A DNA stretch of 64,000 bases from Bifidobacterium colobi (GTDB lineage: Bacteria; Actinomycetota; Actinomycetes; Actinomycetales; Bifidobacteriaceae): the NCBI RefSeq assembly GCF_018555455.1, contig NZ_JAFEJU010000001.1, positions 372,001 to 436,000 on the forward strand. The letters run 5' to 3'. The first letter of the stretch is position 1. Each line of letters opens with the position of its first letter. This document shows, piece by piece, positions 8,486-17,041 of this stretch. The notes under the pieces are model-generated. The model saw only the letters and a program-made list of their open reading frames with translations, did not search any database and had not been told where the DNA came from. The position numbers and the translations under genes are program-made.

Positions 8486-8959
8486 GGACTACGGTCATCC
8501 AAACCCGTCGAAACTAGAGAGAATGCAAAACCACGCATTGACCTACCCCAGCAGGTTTTATCATTTCGTTAATTACCCCCCCTCCGATACCCTTTGTCAA
8601 TTTGTTAAGGGGGCACTCGCGAGTTGCAATATGATAACAAAACCATTGAAAACAATAGGGTTTGACGCAATGAGTTGTATAGTTGTAAATTTTACGATGC
8701 ACCGATGTTATTAAATTGTTATATTTGACGTCTCGTCAATGCATTATTAGCCCATTGAACTATCCAGGGTACGTAGTAAAAGGGGGCACCCTCCATGAGT
8801 TCGGGGGTATTGATTATTAACCGGCATCGAATAGGCTTGCAACTCGACTCGGCCACGGAGTAACGTGACGTGCGAATACAGCGGGCCGACGCGTGAGTAC
8901 ATGAATGTACACTCGGCATAAGCGCATGGGAACACTCGCACAATAGGGAGGCACTGCGC
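8486..8959. promoter_or_regulatory. Divergent pilin/sortase intergenic region
   Basis: About 470 bases separate the pilin operon (-) from the sortase gene (+). The region is AT-rich near the pilin end and holds a run of seven C at 8576-8582 (seven G on the pilin strand), a run of five G near 8609 and another near 8783. Promoters for both directions must lie here; I could not place -10/-35 boxes with confidence. Homopolymer length changes could alter pilin transcription. Confidence 0.5.
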
Positions 8960-10111
8960 ATGAGACTGCGGCGGAGTCATACAGTGGCGAAGCACGGTCA
9001 CAGCACTGTTGCAAACACGGATACTGTTGCGAACGCGGATGCTGCCATGAATGCGGATGCGACCACACAAGCAACAGGCATCGCGGCGAGCAACGATGTG
9101 GCGCATGAGCCGCATGGCACCCATGCCTCACATATCAGTACGTTCACTCCTACGCCATTCGCCAAAGCCATTGATATTGCTGATTTGATGGCCGAACGCC
9201 GGCGATTGCAGCGCAATCTTATACTGATGCGACTGGTCACTGTCGTACTGCTGCTTGCCGCCCTTGCCGTGGCATGTTTCCCATTTGCTTTGCAATTCCA
9301 GTCCAGTCTCGAACTGGCCAAGACTGCCGCCACCAGTGCGCAGAATGTGGCGAATTGGCCGTACCCGCAGGCTAAGGACTCGCTGGCGGCCGCGCACGCA
9401 TACAATAAGAAACTCGCCGAATCGGGCCAGCCGGTGCTGGGTGAAGCTGTGGATCCGTTCACCGACGTACAAGGCGGATCGAAAGCAAACGGGAATGATT
9501 CCACGTCTGCCAAGGATGCGGAATACCAGCAGCTGCTGAACTCCGGCGACGAGGTGATGGGTTCGATCAAAGTACCGAAGCAGTCGATTAATCTGCCGAT
9601 CTACCACGTCACTTCCGAAGAGGCTCTTGCCTCTGGAGCCGGGCACCTGTACGGCACCTCGCTGCCAGTGGGCGGCGAATCCACGCATGCGGTCATCACT
9701 GGGCATCGCGGCCTAGTGTCCGCCATGATGTTCACGCGACTTGACGAGGTGCGGAAAGGCGACTTCTTCTACATTGAGGTGATGGGGCAAACCTTGGGAT
9801 ACAAGGTGGATCGCATCTCCGTGATCCTGCCGAACGACACTTCGCAGCTGAAGATTGCGCCGGGCGAGGATCGTGTGACGCTGATGACCTGCACACCGTA
9901 TGGCGTCAATACGCATCGACTGCTGATTTCCGGGCATCGTGTGGCGATTCCACTTCCCGCCCCTGAGCCGAACGATGTGCACGATGCGCGAACCATCGCC
10001 ATCACGGTAGGCGTGGCGACACTGCTGTTGGGCTGGTTCTTTGTATGGCTAGCAAAGCGCAAGCATATGGCACGTATTATGCGCCATGCCGCCTCTCGGC
10101 CGCGGTACTAG
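8960..10111 (+). CDS. Class C (pilus-polymerising) sortase
   Basis: 383 residues; GGGAGG precedes the ATG. It carries the sortase triad: His249 in VITGHRG, Cys311 in TLMTCTPYG, and Arg320 in [11 protein letters not shown]. Membrane helices lie near residues 94-112 and at the C-terminus (about 348-365, ahead of [11 protein letters not shown]); this double anchor is usual for class C. The first ~90 residues are an unusual Ala/Asn/Asp/Thr/His-rich cytoplasmic extension with repeated ANTD/ANAD/MNAD units. It would polymerise the two adjacent pilins. It is divergent from them rather than the last gene of the operon, and its stop codon overlaps that of recR by four bases (CTAG). Confidence 0.92.
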   Translation: MRLRRSHTVAKHGHSTVANTDTVANADAAMNADATTQATGIAASNDVAHEPHGTHASHISTFTPTPFAKAIDIADLMAERRRLQRNLILMRLVTVVLLLAALAVACFPFALQFQSSLELAKTAATSAQNVANWPYPQAKDSLAAAHAYNKKLAESGQPVLGEAVDPFTDVQGGSKANGNDSTSAKDAEYQQLLNSGDEVMGSIKVPKQSINLPIYHVTSEEALASGAGHLYGTSLPVGGESTHAVITGHRGLVSAMMFTRLDEVRKGDFFYIEVMGQTLGYKVDRISVILPNDTSQLKIAPGEDRVTLMTCTPYGVNTHRLLISGHRVAIPLPAPEPNDVHDARTIAITVGVATLLLGWFFVWLAKRKHMARIMRHAASRPRY

Positions 10112-10710
10112 GCTTCGCGACGGCCGGCCAGAGCGCGGCCGAGGGTGACTTCGTCGGCGTATTCCAAGTCGGATCCCACCGGCAGACCGCTGGCAAGGCG
10201 CGTGATCGTGACACCGACCGGTCGCAGCAGCTGAGTGAGGTAACTGGTGGTGGCCTCGCCCTCGATATTCGGGTCGAGCGCCATGATCACCTCCTTGACC
10301 TCCTTGGTTTCCAAACGCTTGAGCAAGCCAGGAATCCGCAAATCCGCCGGCCCGACGTTGGCCATGGGGTTGATGGCGCCGCCAAGCACATGGTAGAGGC
10401 CGTGATATTCACGGGTGCGCTCGATGCTCATTACATCCTTGGGCTCCTCCACCACGCAAATCACTGAATGGTCACGTCGCGGATCGGCGCATACCGGGCA
10501 GGGGCTGGTTTCGCATACGTTGCCGCAAATCTCGCAGAACCGCACCTTGGCCTTGACCTCTTCAATAGCTTCCGCAAGCTCGCGCGCCTCATCGTCCGGC
10601 GCGGACAGCAGATAGAACGCGATGCGCTGCGCACCTTTCGGCCCGATGCCCGGCAAGTTGCCGAATGCGTCAATCAGACGTTGGATGGCGCCATCATAAG
10701 CGAGTGCCAT
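10108..10710 (-). CDS. recR: Recombination protein RecR
   Basis: 200 residues, full length for the family. N-terminal helix-hairpin-helix segment [16 protein letters not shown], then a zinc-binding C4 motif [16 protein letters not shown], then a Toprim domain ([16 protein letters not shown], and [15 protein letters not shown]). RecR acts with RecF/RecO to load RecA at gapped DNA. It lies 43 bases after dnaX on the same strand; no ybaB homologue sits between them. Confidence 0.97.
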   Translation of the reverse strand: MALAYDGAIQRLIDAFGNLPGIGPKGAQRIAFYLLSAPDDEARELAEAIEEVKAKVRFCEICGNVCETSPCPVCADPRRDHSVICVVEEPKDVMSIERTREYHGLYHVLGGAINPMANVGPADLRIPGLLKRLETKEVKEVIMALDPNIEGEATTSYLTQLLRPVGVTITRLASGLPVGSDLEYADEVTLGRALAGRREA

Positions 10711-10753
10711 ATTGCGTTACTCCTTTGCGCGGCCGCACGCCGCACTGTTCTGA

Positions 10754-13438
10754 TTATTCGTCGAGATGCTTCTTGGCAGGTTGGATGTTCTTAGGATTCT
10801 TGGGGTCGTCCGCGGCATAGTTGGTCACGCTCTTGACCTCGAACATGCGCTTGAGATCATCCAAGTTCATGGCACGGGAATCACCAAGTGACTGGTCGCT
10901 CATCGAATACTCGTCCTCTTCGGCATCGACTTGCGGCCTCGGCTGCTGCGGTTGGGCGGCTCGCTGAGACCCCGTCTGCTGTGGTATCTGGGGCGCGGGC
11001 TGATTCCACGGGTCAGGCTCGGCGGCATATGCGCCCTGTGGAGCTCCCCAATCCTGCTGCTGTGGCTGGGACTGCGCGTTCTGCGGCTGATTCCACGGAT
11101 CGTTATCCGGTACCGATGGCTGATTCACCACTGGATTGGACTGCGGTTGATTCCACGGGTCATTATCCGGCGTGGATGCTGGGCTTGGCTGACTCCAAGG
11201 GTCAGGCTCAGTGCCAAGCTGCGGTGCGCTAGTCGGCTGCACGCTTGGTTGCGAAGCCGCCGATTGCGGATTCGGCGCTGACTGTGGCGTGGCTGCTGCC
11301 GACTGCACTGGAGTAGTTGGCATCGCAGCAGGCTGCGCCCACGGATCGGTGGGATCGCTCATATCCGGTACGGCCACGTGCTTGGCATGATGTTCCGCCG
11401 CGGCCTGTGTAGCTGCCGCAACCGGAGCCGGCGCCGATGGCGCCGAGGAGCTCGACCCCGCAGCGGGCTGAGCCCAGGGGTCATCGCTTGGCAGCGACGA
11501 GGATCGATGGCTTTCGTCCGCATCCTCCGACTGACCAGACGACGCCGACTTCTGCTCCTTTGGCTCACTACCGGCGCGCGCGGTGGCTCCTAGGCTGGCC
11601 GCGGCAAGCCCGGCCTTGGCCAAGGCAATCTGCTGCTTGACCTTGGCCAACTGTTCCGGGCTCAAATGCTTGACCGATGCCACGCGTTCACCGTTAGCGG
11701 CCACCGCAGTCGGTGCGATGACGGTATTCGCCCCGAATTCGTGGCGTACGGCATCCTGTACCACCAGCGCGGCCTTCTTGCCACTGGAGTCGACAGCCAG
11801 CGCGAATGCATGTTGGCTGAGCGACTGGTCGAAGGTGAGGGACAGGCACGGCAAGCCTTTGCGATTGGTACCGAATTTGACGGTCGGCACTTTGCTACGA
11901 GTCACGTATTCGCGAATCGATTCCGGCAATCCTGCGACTGCCGCATCCCACTTCTCGTCCACGGATCGCGTATCCGGAGCGGCTTGTGTAGCCTGCTGCA
12001 CGGCAGGCTGCTGATGCTGCGTACCTGATGCCGACGGAGCTGAGGTTACGCCGGACCAATCGGCGGTGGAAGCCGGCTGCTGCGGCGAGGGTTGCGTGGC
12101 GGTATTAGCGCTTGCGGATGGCGTGTTGGCTGATGCATTGTGCGTGGCACCGGCAAAGCCAGAATGGGGAGCCGCACTGTTGGCACTGTTGGATGCAGCA
12201 TTACGAGATGCGCCCACAAAACCGCCGGATGCCGCGTGATGCTGGGCTCCGGTACCAATGGACTGGCTGGAAGGCGCCGCCGTCTGCGCGGGAGCGCCGG
12301 CCGTTGGCGCCGCCGCGGCAAGCGCGAAACCTGATTCGGCACCGGCGAGCAGACGTGCCGCCAGCAGCTCCAGTCGCATGCGCGGCGAAATGGCACCAGT
12401 CATGGAGCTCAGCGTGGCGTTGATAATATCCGCCATGGCGGTGAGCGGGCCAAGTCCAAGCGCCGCAGCCTGACGGTGCAAATCATCCATATCTTCCGCT
12501 TCGGCGGTATCAGACAGCACCGCTTCAGCGGAGGCACCGGCCAAAGTCAGCACCAGCAGGTCACGTACGCGGGCCAAGAGATCCTCCACGAATCGACGAG
12601 GATCGAAACCGCCCACCACAACCTTCTGAATCACGCCATACAACGCTTCGCCGTTGTGATCGATGACGGCGTCAATGGCCTCGCCAATCAACGCTTCCGG
12701 AGTGAAGCCGAGCAGCGCCACTGCCGCATCATGGGTGATCACGCCTTCCACGGACCCGACCATCAGCTGATCCAGCACAGATAGGGTGTCTCGCATGGAA
12801 CCGCCGCCCGCACGCATGGCGAGTTTCAGCACGCCCGGCTCGGGTTTGATGCCTTCCTTGGCGCAAATCTTCTCCAAGTAAGGACCCATAACCTCCTGCG
12901 GCACCAGACGGAACGGGTAGTGGTGGGTGCGGGAACGAATCGTGCCAATCACTTTGTCCGGCTCAGTGGTGGCGAAGATGAACATCACATGTTCCGGCGG
13001 CTCCTCAACGATTTTGAGCAGCGCATTAAAGCCCTGCTGTGTGACCATATGAGCCTCGTCAAGGATGAAAATCTTATAGCGGTCTCGCGCAGGCGCGAAT
13101 CCGGCACGCTCACGCAGCTCGCGGGCATCATCCACGCCGTTATGCGATGCGGCATCGATCTCCACCACATCGATAGAACCGGGGCCTCCAGTGGCGAGGT
13201 CCTTACAGCTGGCGCATTCACCGCACGGGTGCGACGTTGGCCCTTTGGCACAATTGACGCAACGCGCAAGAATACGAGCGGAACTGGTTTTTCCACAGCC
13301 GCGCGGACCGGAAAAGAGGTACGCGTGGGTGAGCTTACCCTCGTCAAGGGCTCGCATCAGCGGAACAGTGACCTGATCCTGACCGATCACACCTTCGAAG
13401 GTGTCCGGACGATAGCGTCGATACAGTGCAAGTGCCAT
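10754..13438 (-). CDS. dnaX: DNA polymerase III subunit gamma/tau
   Basis: 894 residues from the ATG at 13438 (MALALYRRYRPDTF, the conserved family start); an upstream in-frame start would add 13 non-conserved residues. Clamp-loader features: Walker A SGPRGCGKTSSARIL, a zinc-binding module CVNCAKGPTSHPCGECASC, Walker B ILDEAHMVTQQGFNALLK, and sensor-1 ATTEPDKVIGTIRSR. After about residue 370 the tau-like part becomes Ala/Ser/Gln/Pro-rich and carries six DPWxQP motifs. The C-terminus (SVTNYAADDPKNPKNIQPAKKHLDE) is basic/acidic. It loads the beta clamp at the replication fork. Confidence 0.97.
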   Translation of the reverse strand: MALALYRRYRPDTFEGVIGQDQVTVPLMRALDEGKLTHAYLFSGPRGCGKTSSARILARCVNCAKGPTSHPCGECASCKDLATGGPGSIDVVEIDAASHNGVDDARELRERAGFAPARDRYKIFILDEAHMVTQQGFNALLKIVEEPPEHVMFIFATTEPDKVIGTIRSRTHHYPFRLVPQEVMGPYLEKICAKEGIKPEPGVLKLAMRAGGGSMRDTLSVLDQLMVGSVEGVITHDAAVALLGFTPEALIGEAIDAVIDHNGEALYGVIQKVVVGGFDPRRFVEDLLARVRDLLVLTLAGASAEAVLSDTAEAEDMDDLHRQAAALGLGPLTAMADIINATLSSMTGAISPRMRLELLAARLLAGAESGFALAAAAPTAGAPAQTAAPSSQSIGTGAQHHAASGGFVGASRNAASNSANSAAPHSGFAGATHNASANTPSASANTATQPSPQQPASTADWSGVTSAPSASGTQHQQPAVQQATQAAPDTRSVDEKWDAAVAGLPESIREYVTRSKVPTVKFGTNRKGLPCLSLTFDQSLSQHAFALAVDSSGKKAALVVQDAVRHEFGANTVIAPTAVAANGERVASVKHLSPEQLAKVKQQIALAKAGLAAASLGATARAGSEPKEQKSASSGQSEDADESHRSSSLPSDDPWAQPAAGSSSSAPSAPAPVAAATQAAAEHHAKHVAVPDMSDPTDPWAQPAAMPTTPVQSAAATPQSAPNPQSAASQPSVQPTSAPQLGTEPDPWSQPSPASTPDNDPWNQPQSNPVVNQPSVPDNDPWNQPQNAQSQPQQQDWGAPQGAYAAEPDPWNQPAPQIPQQTGSQRAAQPQQPRPQVDAEEDEYSMSDQSLGDSRAMNLDDLKRMFEVKSVTNYAADDPKNPKNIQPAKKHLDE

Positions 13439-13548
13439 AGCTACTAACCTACCTTGTCCTCGATATTTGCGCGGCAAGCCGGCGAATCATCATAGGTGGT
13501 CACAAGTATTAACATAGTGTCAATAATGGTTGTTGTCAGGAGGTACTC

Positions 13549-14148
13549 ATGGGCGAGAACTTCGAAGAGCGACGCATCACTCGTGGCGATGCACGGCGTG
13601 AATCCATCGTACAAGCCGCACGAAAAATCTGTTTGGAGAAAGGGTTCTCCAAAATCACCGTTTCCGATATCGCCAGCGAAGTGGGCATGACCCGTTCGCT
13701 GTTCTACCACTATTTCCCCGATAAGGATGCCGTGGCGGACGCCGTGCTGGACGACGTCATCGACGAGATCCTCAGTCGCCTCGACACATGGAACCATGAG
13801 CGAGAAGCCGGCAATGTGAACAAAGCCATGGACGATATGGTGCGACTGCTACGCGCGCTCATCGCGGACGAAAGCCCATTCTCGAATCGCATGATTCAGG
13901 ACGGCAACGCCGAACTGTATATCAAGTTCATCGACCGGGCCGCCGATCGCATTGCGGACTACATCGCCCAAACCACCGTGCGCGAGTTCGAGCAGATGCA
14001 CGGCCTGCCCATCGGCAATGTGCATGAGACGTTCTTCACGCTGATCGTCGGTTTGATCTCCCTGGTGCGTTCACATCCGAGCATCAGCAACGCGACCATC
14101 AAGCAGGTGATGGCGCAGACGCTGCATATCGAAAGCTATATCGAATAA
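13549..14148 (+). CDS. TetR/AcrR-family transcriptional regulator
   Basis: 199 residues. AGGAGG lies eight bases before the ATG. An N-terminal helix-turn-helix covers about residues 14-60 (RRESIVQAARKICLEKGFSK...ASEVGMTRSLFYHYFPDKDA), the TetR signature. The remaining helices would bind an unknown ligand. It is transcribed away from dnaX and converges on the next gene with a one-base gap. No neighbour looks like a drug exporter, so the target is unknown. Confidence 0.9.
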   Translation: MGENFEERRITRGDARRESIVQAARKICLEKGFSKITVSDIASEVGMTRSLFYHYFPDKDAVADAVLDDVIDEILSRLDTWNHEREAGNVNKAMDDMVRLLRALIADESPFSNRMIQDGNAELYIKFIDRAADRIADYIAQTTVREFEQMHGLPIGNVHETFFTLIVGLISLVRSHPSISNATIKQVMAQTLHIESYIE

Positions 14149-14149
14149 C

Positions 14150-15298
14150 TCACACGAAAGCACCGCTGATCGGATCACGACCGTCCCGCTCAATGGCTTC
14201 ACTGATGCGTTCTTTGGAATCCACTTCACGCGAAGCCACGGCGGGCGGCACCAGTACGCGCAATGCACGATCCTCGACCGCCACCCGCACCGGCAGATGA
14301 CCGATGTATTCACCATCCGCCATCAGAATCGGCGGCTCATCGCCATTATCGGCGCGAGTGATCTCAATCTCGCGAATACGCTTCCACCCGAACACCTTGG
14401 AGGCCAGCAGCCTACCGTTATACGCGTTGGCAACAGCCACCGTGCATTCGTGGAAATTCGGTACATGGTCCATCCAGACCAAGTCAAGCAGGCCGTCCGA
14501 GAAGCACGAATACGGCGACACCTCAATGCCTCCACCAATATGGCGCGAGTTCGCCACCGTAAGCAGCGGGGCTATGATGTCTCGCTCCTCAATGGAACCG
14601 TCGGTCAACGTGGCTTTGACATGGTAGCCGTAGCGCTTCATATGCGTGAGCTCCACCAGCACCGCGGCAAAATACCGCACACTGCCATTCGGCAGATGCG
14701 AGTGATTCGCCCGATCGTTGATACTAGCATCGATGCCGCAAGACAGCATGCCCGCATAGTATCGGTCGATGGGATGAGCGCTCGACGCCGATTCACCTTC
14801 CGGAGTCTCGTATTCGTTACCCGTTGAAGGGTCGACCGCATATCCGCCGGCGAGAGAAGTCACTCGCCCCATGTCCACATCGATATGCGAGCCACGAACA
14901 ATGGCTCCCACAATGCCTTCCACTGCGGTTTCAATACGATTCACCGGTAGTTTGAGTCCGCGCGCAAAATCGTTGCCCGACCCCATGGCCACAATGCCCA
15001 ACGGCTTACCGCTGCAGCCTACCGCATTGGCGCCAAGCGCAATCATGCCGTCACCGCCTACGACCACCAGATAATCGTATTCATGCGCATGTTCTCGAGC
15101 GCGATTCAGGGAATCATTGAAGCTTGACCCCGTTAGATCAATCACGTCGAAATCATGAGCACGGCCGGCTTCCTGCAGCAGGCTCATCACCTGCGCATCG
15201 ACTTTGGCTCCGCGGCCCTTATCGGAAGTGGGGTTGCCCACCAGAGCCACGGTGGTATGGCGTGTACTGCATTCGCGTTCGGTCATGCATTTCACCAT
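14150..15298 (-). CDS. Diacylglycerol kinase-family lipid kinase
   Basis: About 382 residues. The DAGK catalytic domain is recognisable by VALVGNPTSDKGRG, the nucleotide loop VVVGGDGMIALGAN and GIVAMGSGNDFARGLKLP. The family phosphorylates diacylglycerol or related lipids using ATP, at the membrane. Starts at 15298 (ATG), 15304 (TTG) or 15286 (ATG) are possible; none has a good ribosome binding site. It is on its own between TetR and the tad genes. Confidence 0.85.
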   Translation of the reverse strand: MVKCMTERECSTRHTTVALVGNPTSDKGRGAKVDAQVMSLLQEAGRAHDFDVIDLTGSSFNDSLNRAREHAHEYDYLVVVGGDGMIALGANAVGCSGKPLGIVAMGSGNDFARGLKLPVNRIETAVEGIVGAIVRGSHIDVDMGRVTSLAGGYAVDPSTGNEYETPEGESASSAHPIDRYYAGMLSCGIDASINDRANHSHLPNGSVRYFAAVLVELTHMKRYGYHVKATLTDGSIEERDIIAPLLTVANSRHIGGGIEVSPYSCFSDGLLDLVWMDHVPNFHECTVAVANAYNGRLLASKVFGWKRIREIEITRADNGDEPPILMADGEYIGHLPVRVAVEDRALRVLVPPAVASREVDSKERISEAIERDGRDPISGAFV

Positions 15299-15340
15299 AG
15301 CCAATAACGCAGTCAGCTCGCCAGAGCCACTGGCTTGACA

Positions 15341-15694
15341 TTACTCACAATCCACCGGTCCTGCCCGAGCCTCCTTGACCACTTGCCCGATACCAGGCAC
15401 CTGCGTGTCCTTGGCAACCGAGAGACGTACATCGTCGCCCACCATCACACATTCAACCAGGGTGACCTGTTGCGCCATTGCCACATCGTTGGCGAGCGCA
15501 CACGGATCTTCCGTACTGGCTTGCCACCAGGCATACGCCGCATTGAATGCAGCCGCATCGGCAACCGACCGCGCCCGTTGCTGGCATATCAGCAGATTGC
15601 CCACTGCGGCAACGACTGCGAGCGCCAATGCCGCAAGCATTACCAATATGGCACCGGCCATGGTGCCCGAGCCTTCCTCACATCGGTTTCTCAT
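15341..15694 (-). CDS. TadE/F-like pseudopilin (Rv3654c type)
   Basis: 117 residues; AGGAG precedes the ATG. A short basic leader ends in EEGSG, followed by TMAGAILVMLAALALAVVAAV, a type-IV-pilin-like hydrophobic helix, then a periplasmic-type domain with CQQRARSVADAAAFNAAYA. This matches the small pilin-like gene that closes the actinobacterial tad operon. It is probably processed after the glycine by a TadV-type peptidase, which is not in the window. Confidence 0.75.
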   Translation of the reverse strand: MRNRCEEGSGTMAGAILVMLAALALAVVAAVGNLLICQQRARSVADAAAFNAAYAWWQASTEDPCALANDVAMAQQVTLVECVMVGDDVRLSVAKDTQVPGIGQVVKEARAGPVDCE

Positions 15695-15728
15695 TGCATC
15701 TCCTGTGATGTTCCAATGCTTCGCAATG

Positions 15729-15806
15729 GCGCTGCGTAACGGCTGGCGCGACGCAGCGCACTATTTACCGCATGACTCACACTGCTTACCGCATGACTCA
15801 CACTGC
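15729..15806. repeat. Hairpin plus 21-base tandem duplication between tadE and the tadF-like gene
   Basis: GCGCTGCGT (15729-15737) pairs with ACGCAGCGC (15751-15759). Two exact copies of TTACCGCATGACTCACACTGC follow at 15765-15785 and 15786-15806. The position inside the tad operon suggests an intercistronic RNA structure; the duplication may be neutral. Confidence 0.6.
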
Positions 15807-15813
15807 ATGTCTA

Positions 15814-16188
15814 TTACTGCATGACCACAGTGGCTCGCCCGGGAACGCTCGCCGGGGTCAATCCCATAGGGCCAGGCAGCAGCGGACAGGTCACCTGTAT
15901 GTGGCGTAGCCGCCCAGCCTGATGAATCGTTACGGTCACGCTGGATTCAGCCACTTGTGCCGCGATGTTTCGAGCCGCTGATTCACTGCCGGTGACGATA
16001 AGCTCGCGCGCGGCAGCGGATGCCGCACTATTGCAATCCACGGAGACAGCCACCAAACGGCCTAAGGCCAGCACCAGAGCCGCCACGACTATGACGCTGG
16101 GCAATACCATGGCGAATTCCGCCGTGACTGTGCCTTCCTCATATCGCGTAGGCATGCGTGCCAGCCATCGCTGGAATTTGAGCACCAT
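15814..16188 (-). CDS. tadE: TadE-like minor pilin
   Basis: 124 residues. A basic leader (MVLKFQRWLARMPTRYEEG) precedes TVTAEFAMVLPSVIVVAALVLALG, the typical TadE helix with the conserved Glu. A small extracytoplasmic domain follows. The start is three bases after the flp stop codon, so the two are probably translationally coupled. Minor pilins of this type are needed for Flp pilus assembly. Confidence 0.82.
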   Translation of the reverse strand: MVLKFQRWLARMPTRYEEGTVTAEFAMVLPSVIVVAALVLALGRLVAVSVDCNSAASAAARELIVTGSESAARNIAAQVAESSVTVTIHQAGRLRHIQVTCPLLPGPMGLTPASVPGRATVVMQ

Positions 16189-16191
16189 GAT

Positions 16192-16473
16192 CTACCCCAC
16201 ATTCAGCGCTTTTTTGATGATGTTCATCAGCAGCGTTCTGACCGCATCGGATTTGAGGATGGCTACCAGCAATGCGGCGAACCCGGTGGCGGCGACCAAT
16301 ACCACCGCATATTCAGCGGTGACTGCACCTTCTTCGGGATTCTCCATAATCATGCGCAGGCGCGCGTCCATCATGCAGAGGCGTTGCCGCGCTGTGCTAT
16401 GCAAGGTCATGAAGCCATGTCTGGCACGGTCAAGGATGCCCGTGTGTTGGTCGGCAAGAATAAGCTCCTTCAT
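16192..16473 (-). CDS. flp: Flp-type major pilin (DUF4244-like)
   Basis: 93 residues; AGGAAG precedes the ATG. An unusually long leader of about 50 residues ends in NPEEG, followed by AVTAEYAVVLVAATGFAALLVAILKS, which fits actinobacterial Flp/DUF4244 prepilins. Cleavage after the glycine would leave a mature pilin of about 43 residues. It is the first gene of the three-gene 3' tad block. Confidence 0.8.
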   Translation of the reverse strand: MKELILADQHTGILDRARHGFMTLHSTARQRLCMMDARLRMIMENPEEGAVTAEYAVVLVAATGFAALLVAILKSDAVRTLLMNIIKKALNVG

Positions 16474-16648
16474 TACACTTCCTTTCTGCGTTGCCTAACC
16501 GCGGCAATGCGATAGGCAATGCGTATTGATGACTGACTAATCGGTATTGGGTGTTGGTGGACCTCATGCCGGCAACGGCATCACCATTTCGGCATGAGGT
16601 GCTATCCACTGTGAAGGATTCGCCGCATGATTGCACGCCGGAACGGGG

Positions 16649-16712
16649 TATGTGGTTCTAGCTTGCCGAGTTATCCACATCACGGAGTGTCGTCCACAAC
16701 ACTTGTGGATAA
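16649..16712. promoter_or_regulatory. Composite TTATCCACA element, copy A (upstream of flp)
   Basis: TATGTGGTTCTAGCTTGCC is followed by TTATCCACA (16671-16679), an internal TCCACAAC, and TGTGGATAA (16704-16712). The two outer boxes face each other with start-to-start spacing of 33 bases and match the DnaA-box consensus. The same 64 bases recur nearly unchanged at 25602-25665, again upstream of a tad gene. Function unknown; a shared promoter/regulatory region is likely. Confidence 0.7.
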
Positions 16713-16826
16713 GTGGCATCAACGCCAACCGATATGCACACATCCGCACAATTACGTTCGACAATCCGCAGGGTTCGCCGGCAATGCTCACAAAGCCGCA
16801 CATATCACTATCCACAACGGCCATTC

Positions 16827-16914
16827 GCGCAACATCGAGCGCAACATCGAGCGCAACATCGGGGCACAATACCGAGGCGCAATAACGAAGTGCAACACCG
16901 GAGCACAATGCAAC
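16827..16914. repeat. Decaying 12-13-base tandem repeat
   Basis: Three exact or near-exact units of GCGCAACATCGA are followed by about four diverged units of the type GCACAATACCGAG. It lies in the ~570-base gap between flp and the oxidoreductase gene. No coding potential seen. Confidence 0.6.
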
Positions 16915-16946
16915 AAGCCTCCGCAGGAAACATCTCTCGGAGGCTT
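16915..16946. terminator. Terminator downstream of the FAD oxidoreductase
   Basis: AAGCCTCCG pairs perfectly with CGGAGGCTT around a 14-base loop. On the - strand it is followed by a short T-rich stretch. It lies about 95 bases after the stop codon at 17042. Confidence 0.6.
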
Positions 16947-17041
16947 GGTACTACAGAATAGCGGCAAAGCGCCAACGAGCTGCGCGCCCGCAGCACTAAC
17001 GCACTGCCAACGTCAACGGCATGATCGCCACGCGCGACGCA

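Noticed and set aside
8576-8582. Firm call of phase variation at the C7 tract
   Set aside because: Seven bases is short and the promoter position is unknown; kept only as a possibility.
15341-16473. Classifying the three small pilin-like genes as short hypothetical shadows
   Set aside because: Each has a binding site or tight coupling, an EEG-type cleavage site and a pilin-like helix, in the expected tad order; they are real genes.
16827-16914. CRISPR-like array
   Set aside because: Units are 12-13 bases with no unique spacers, and no cas gene is present.
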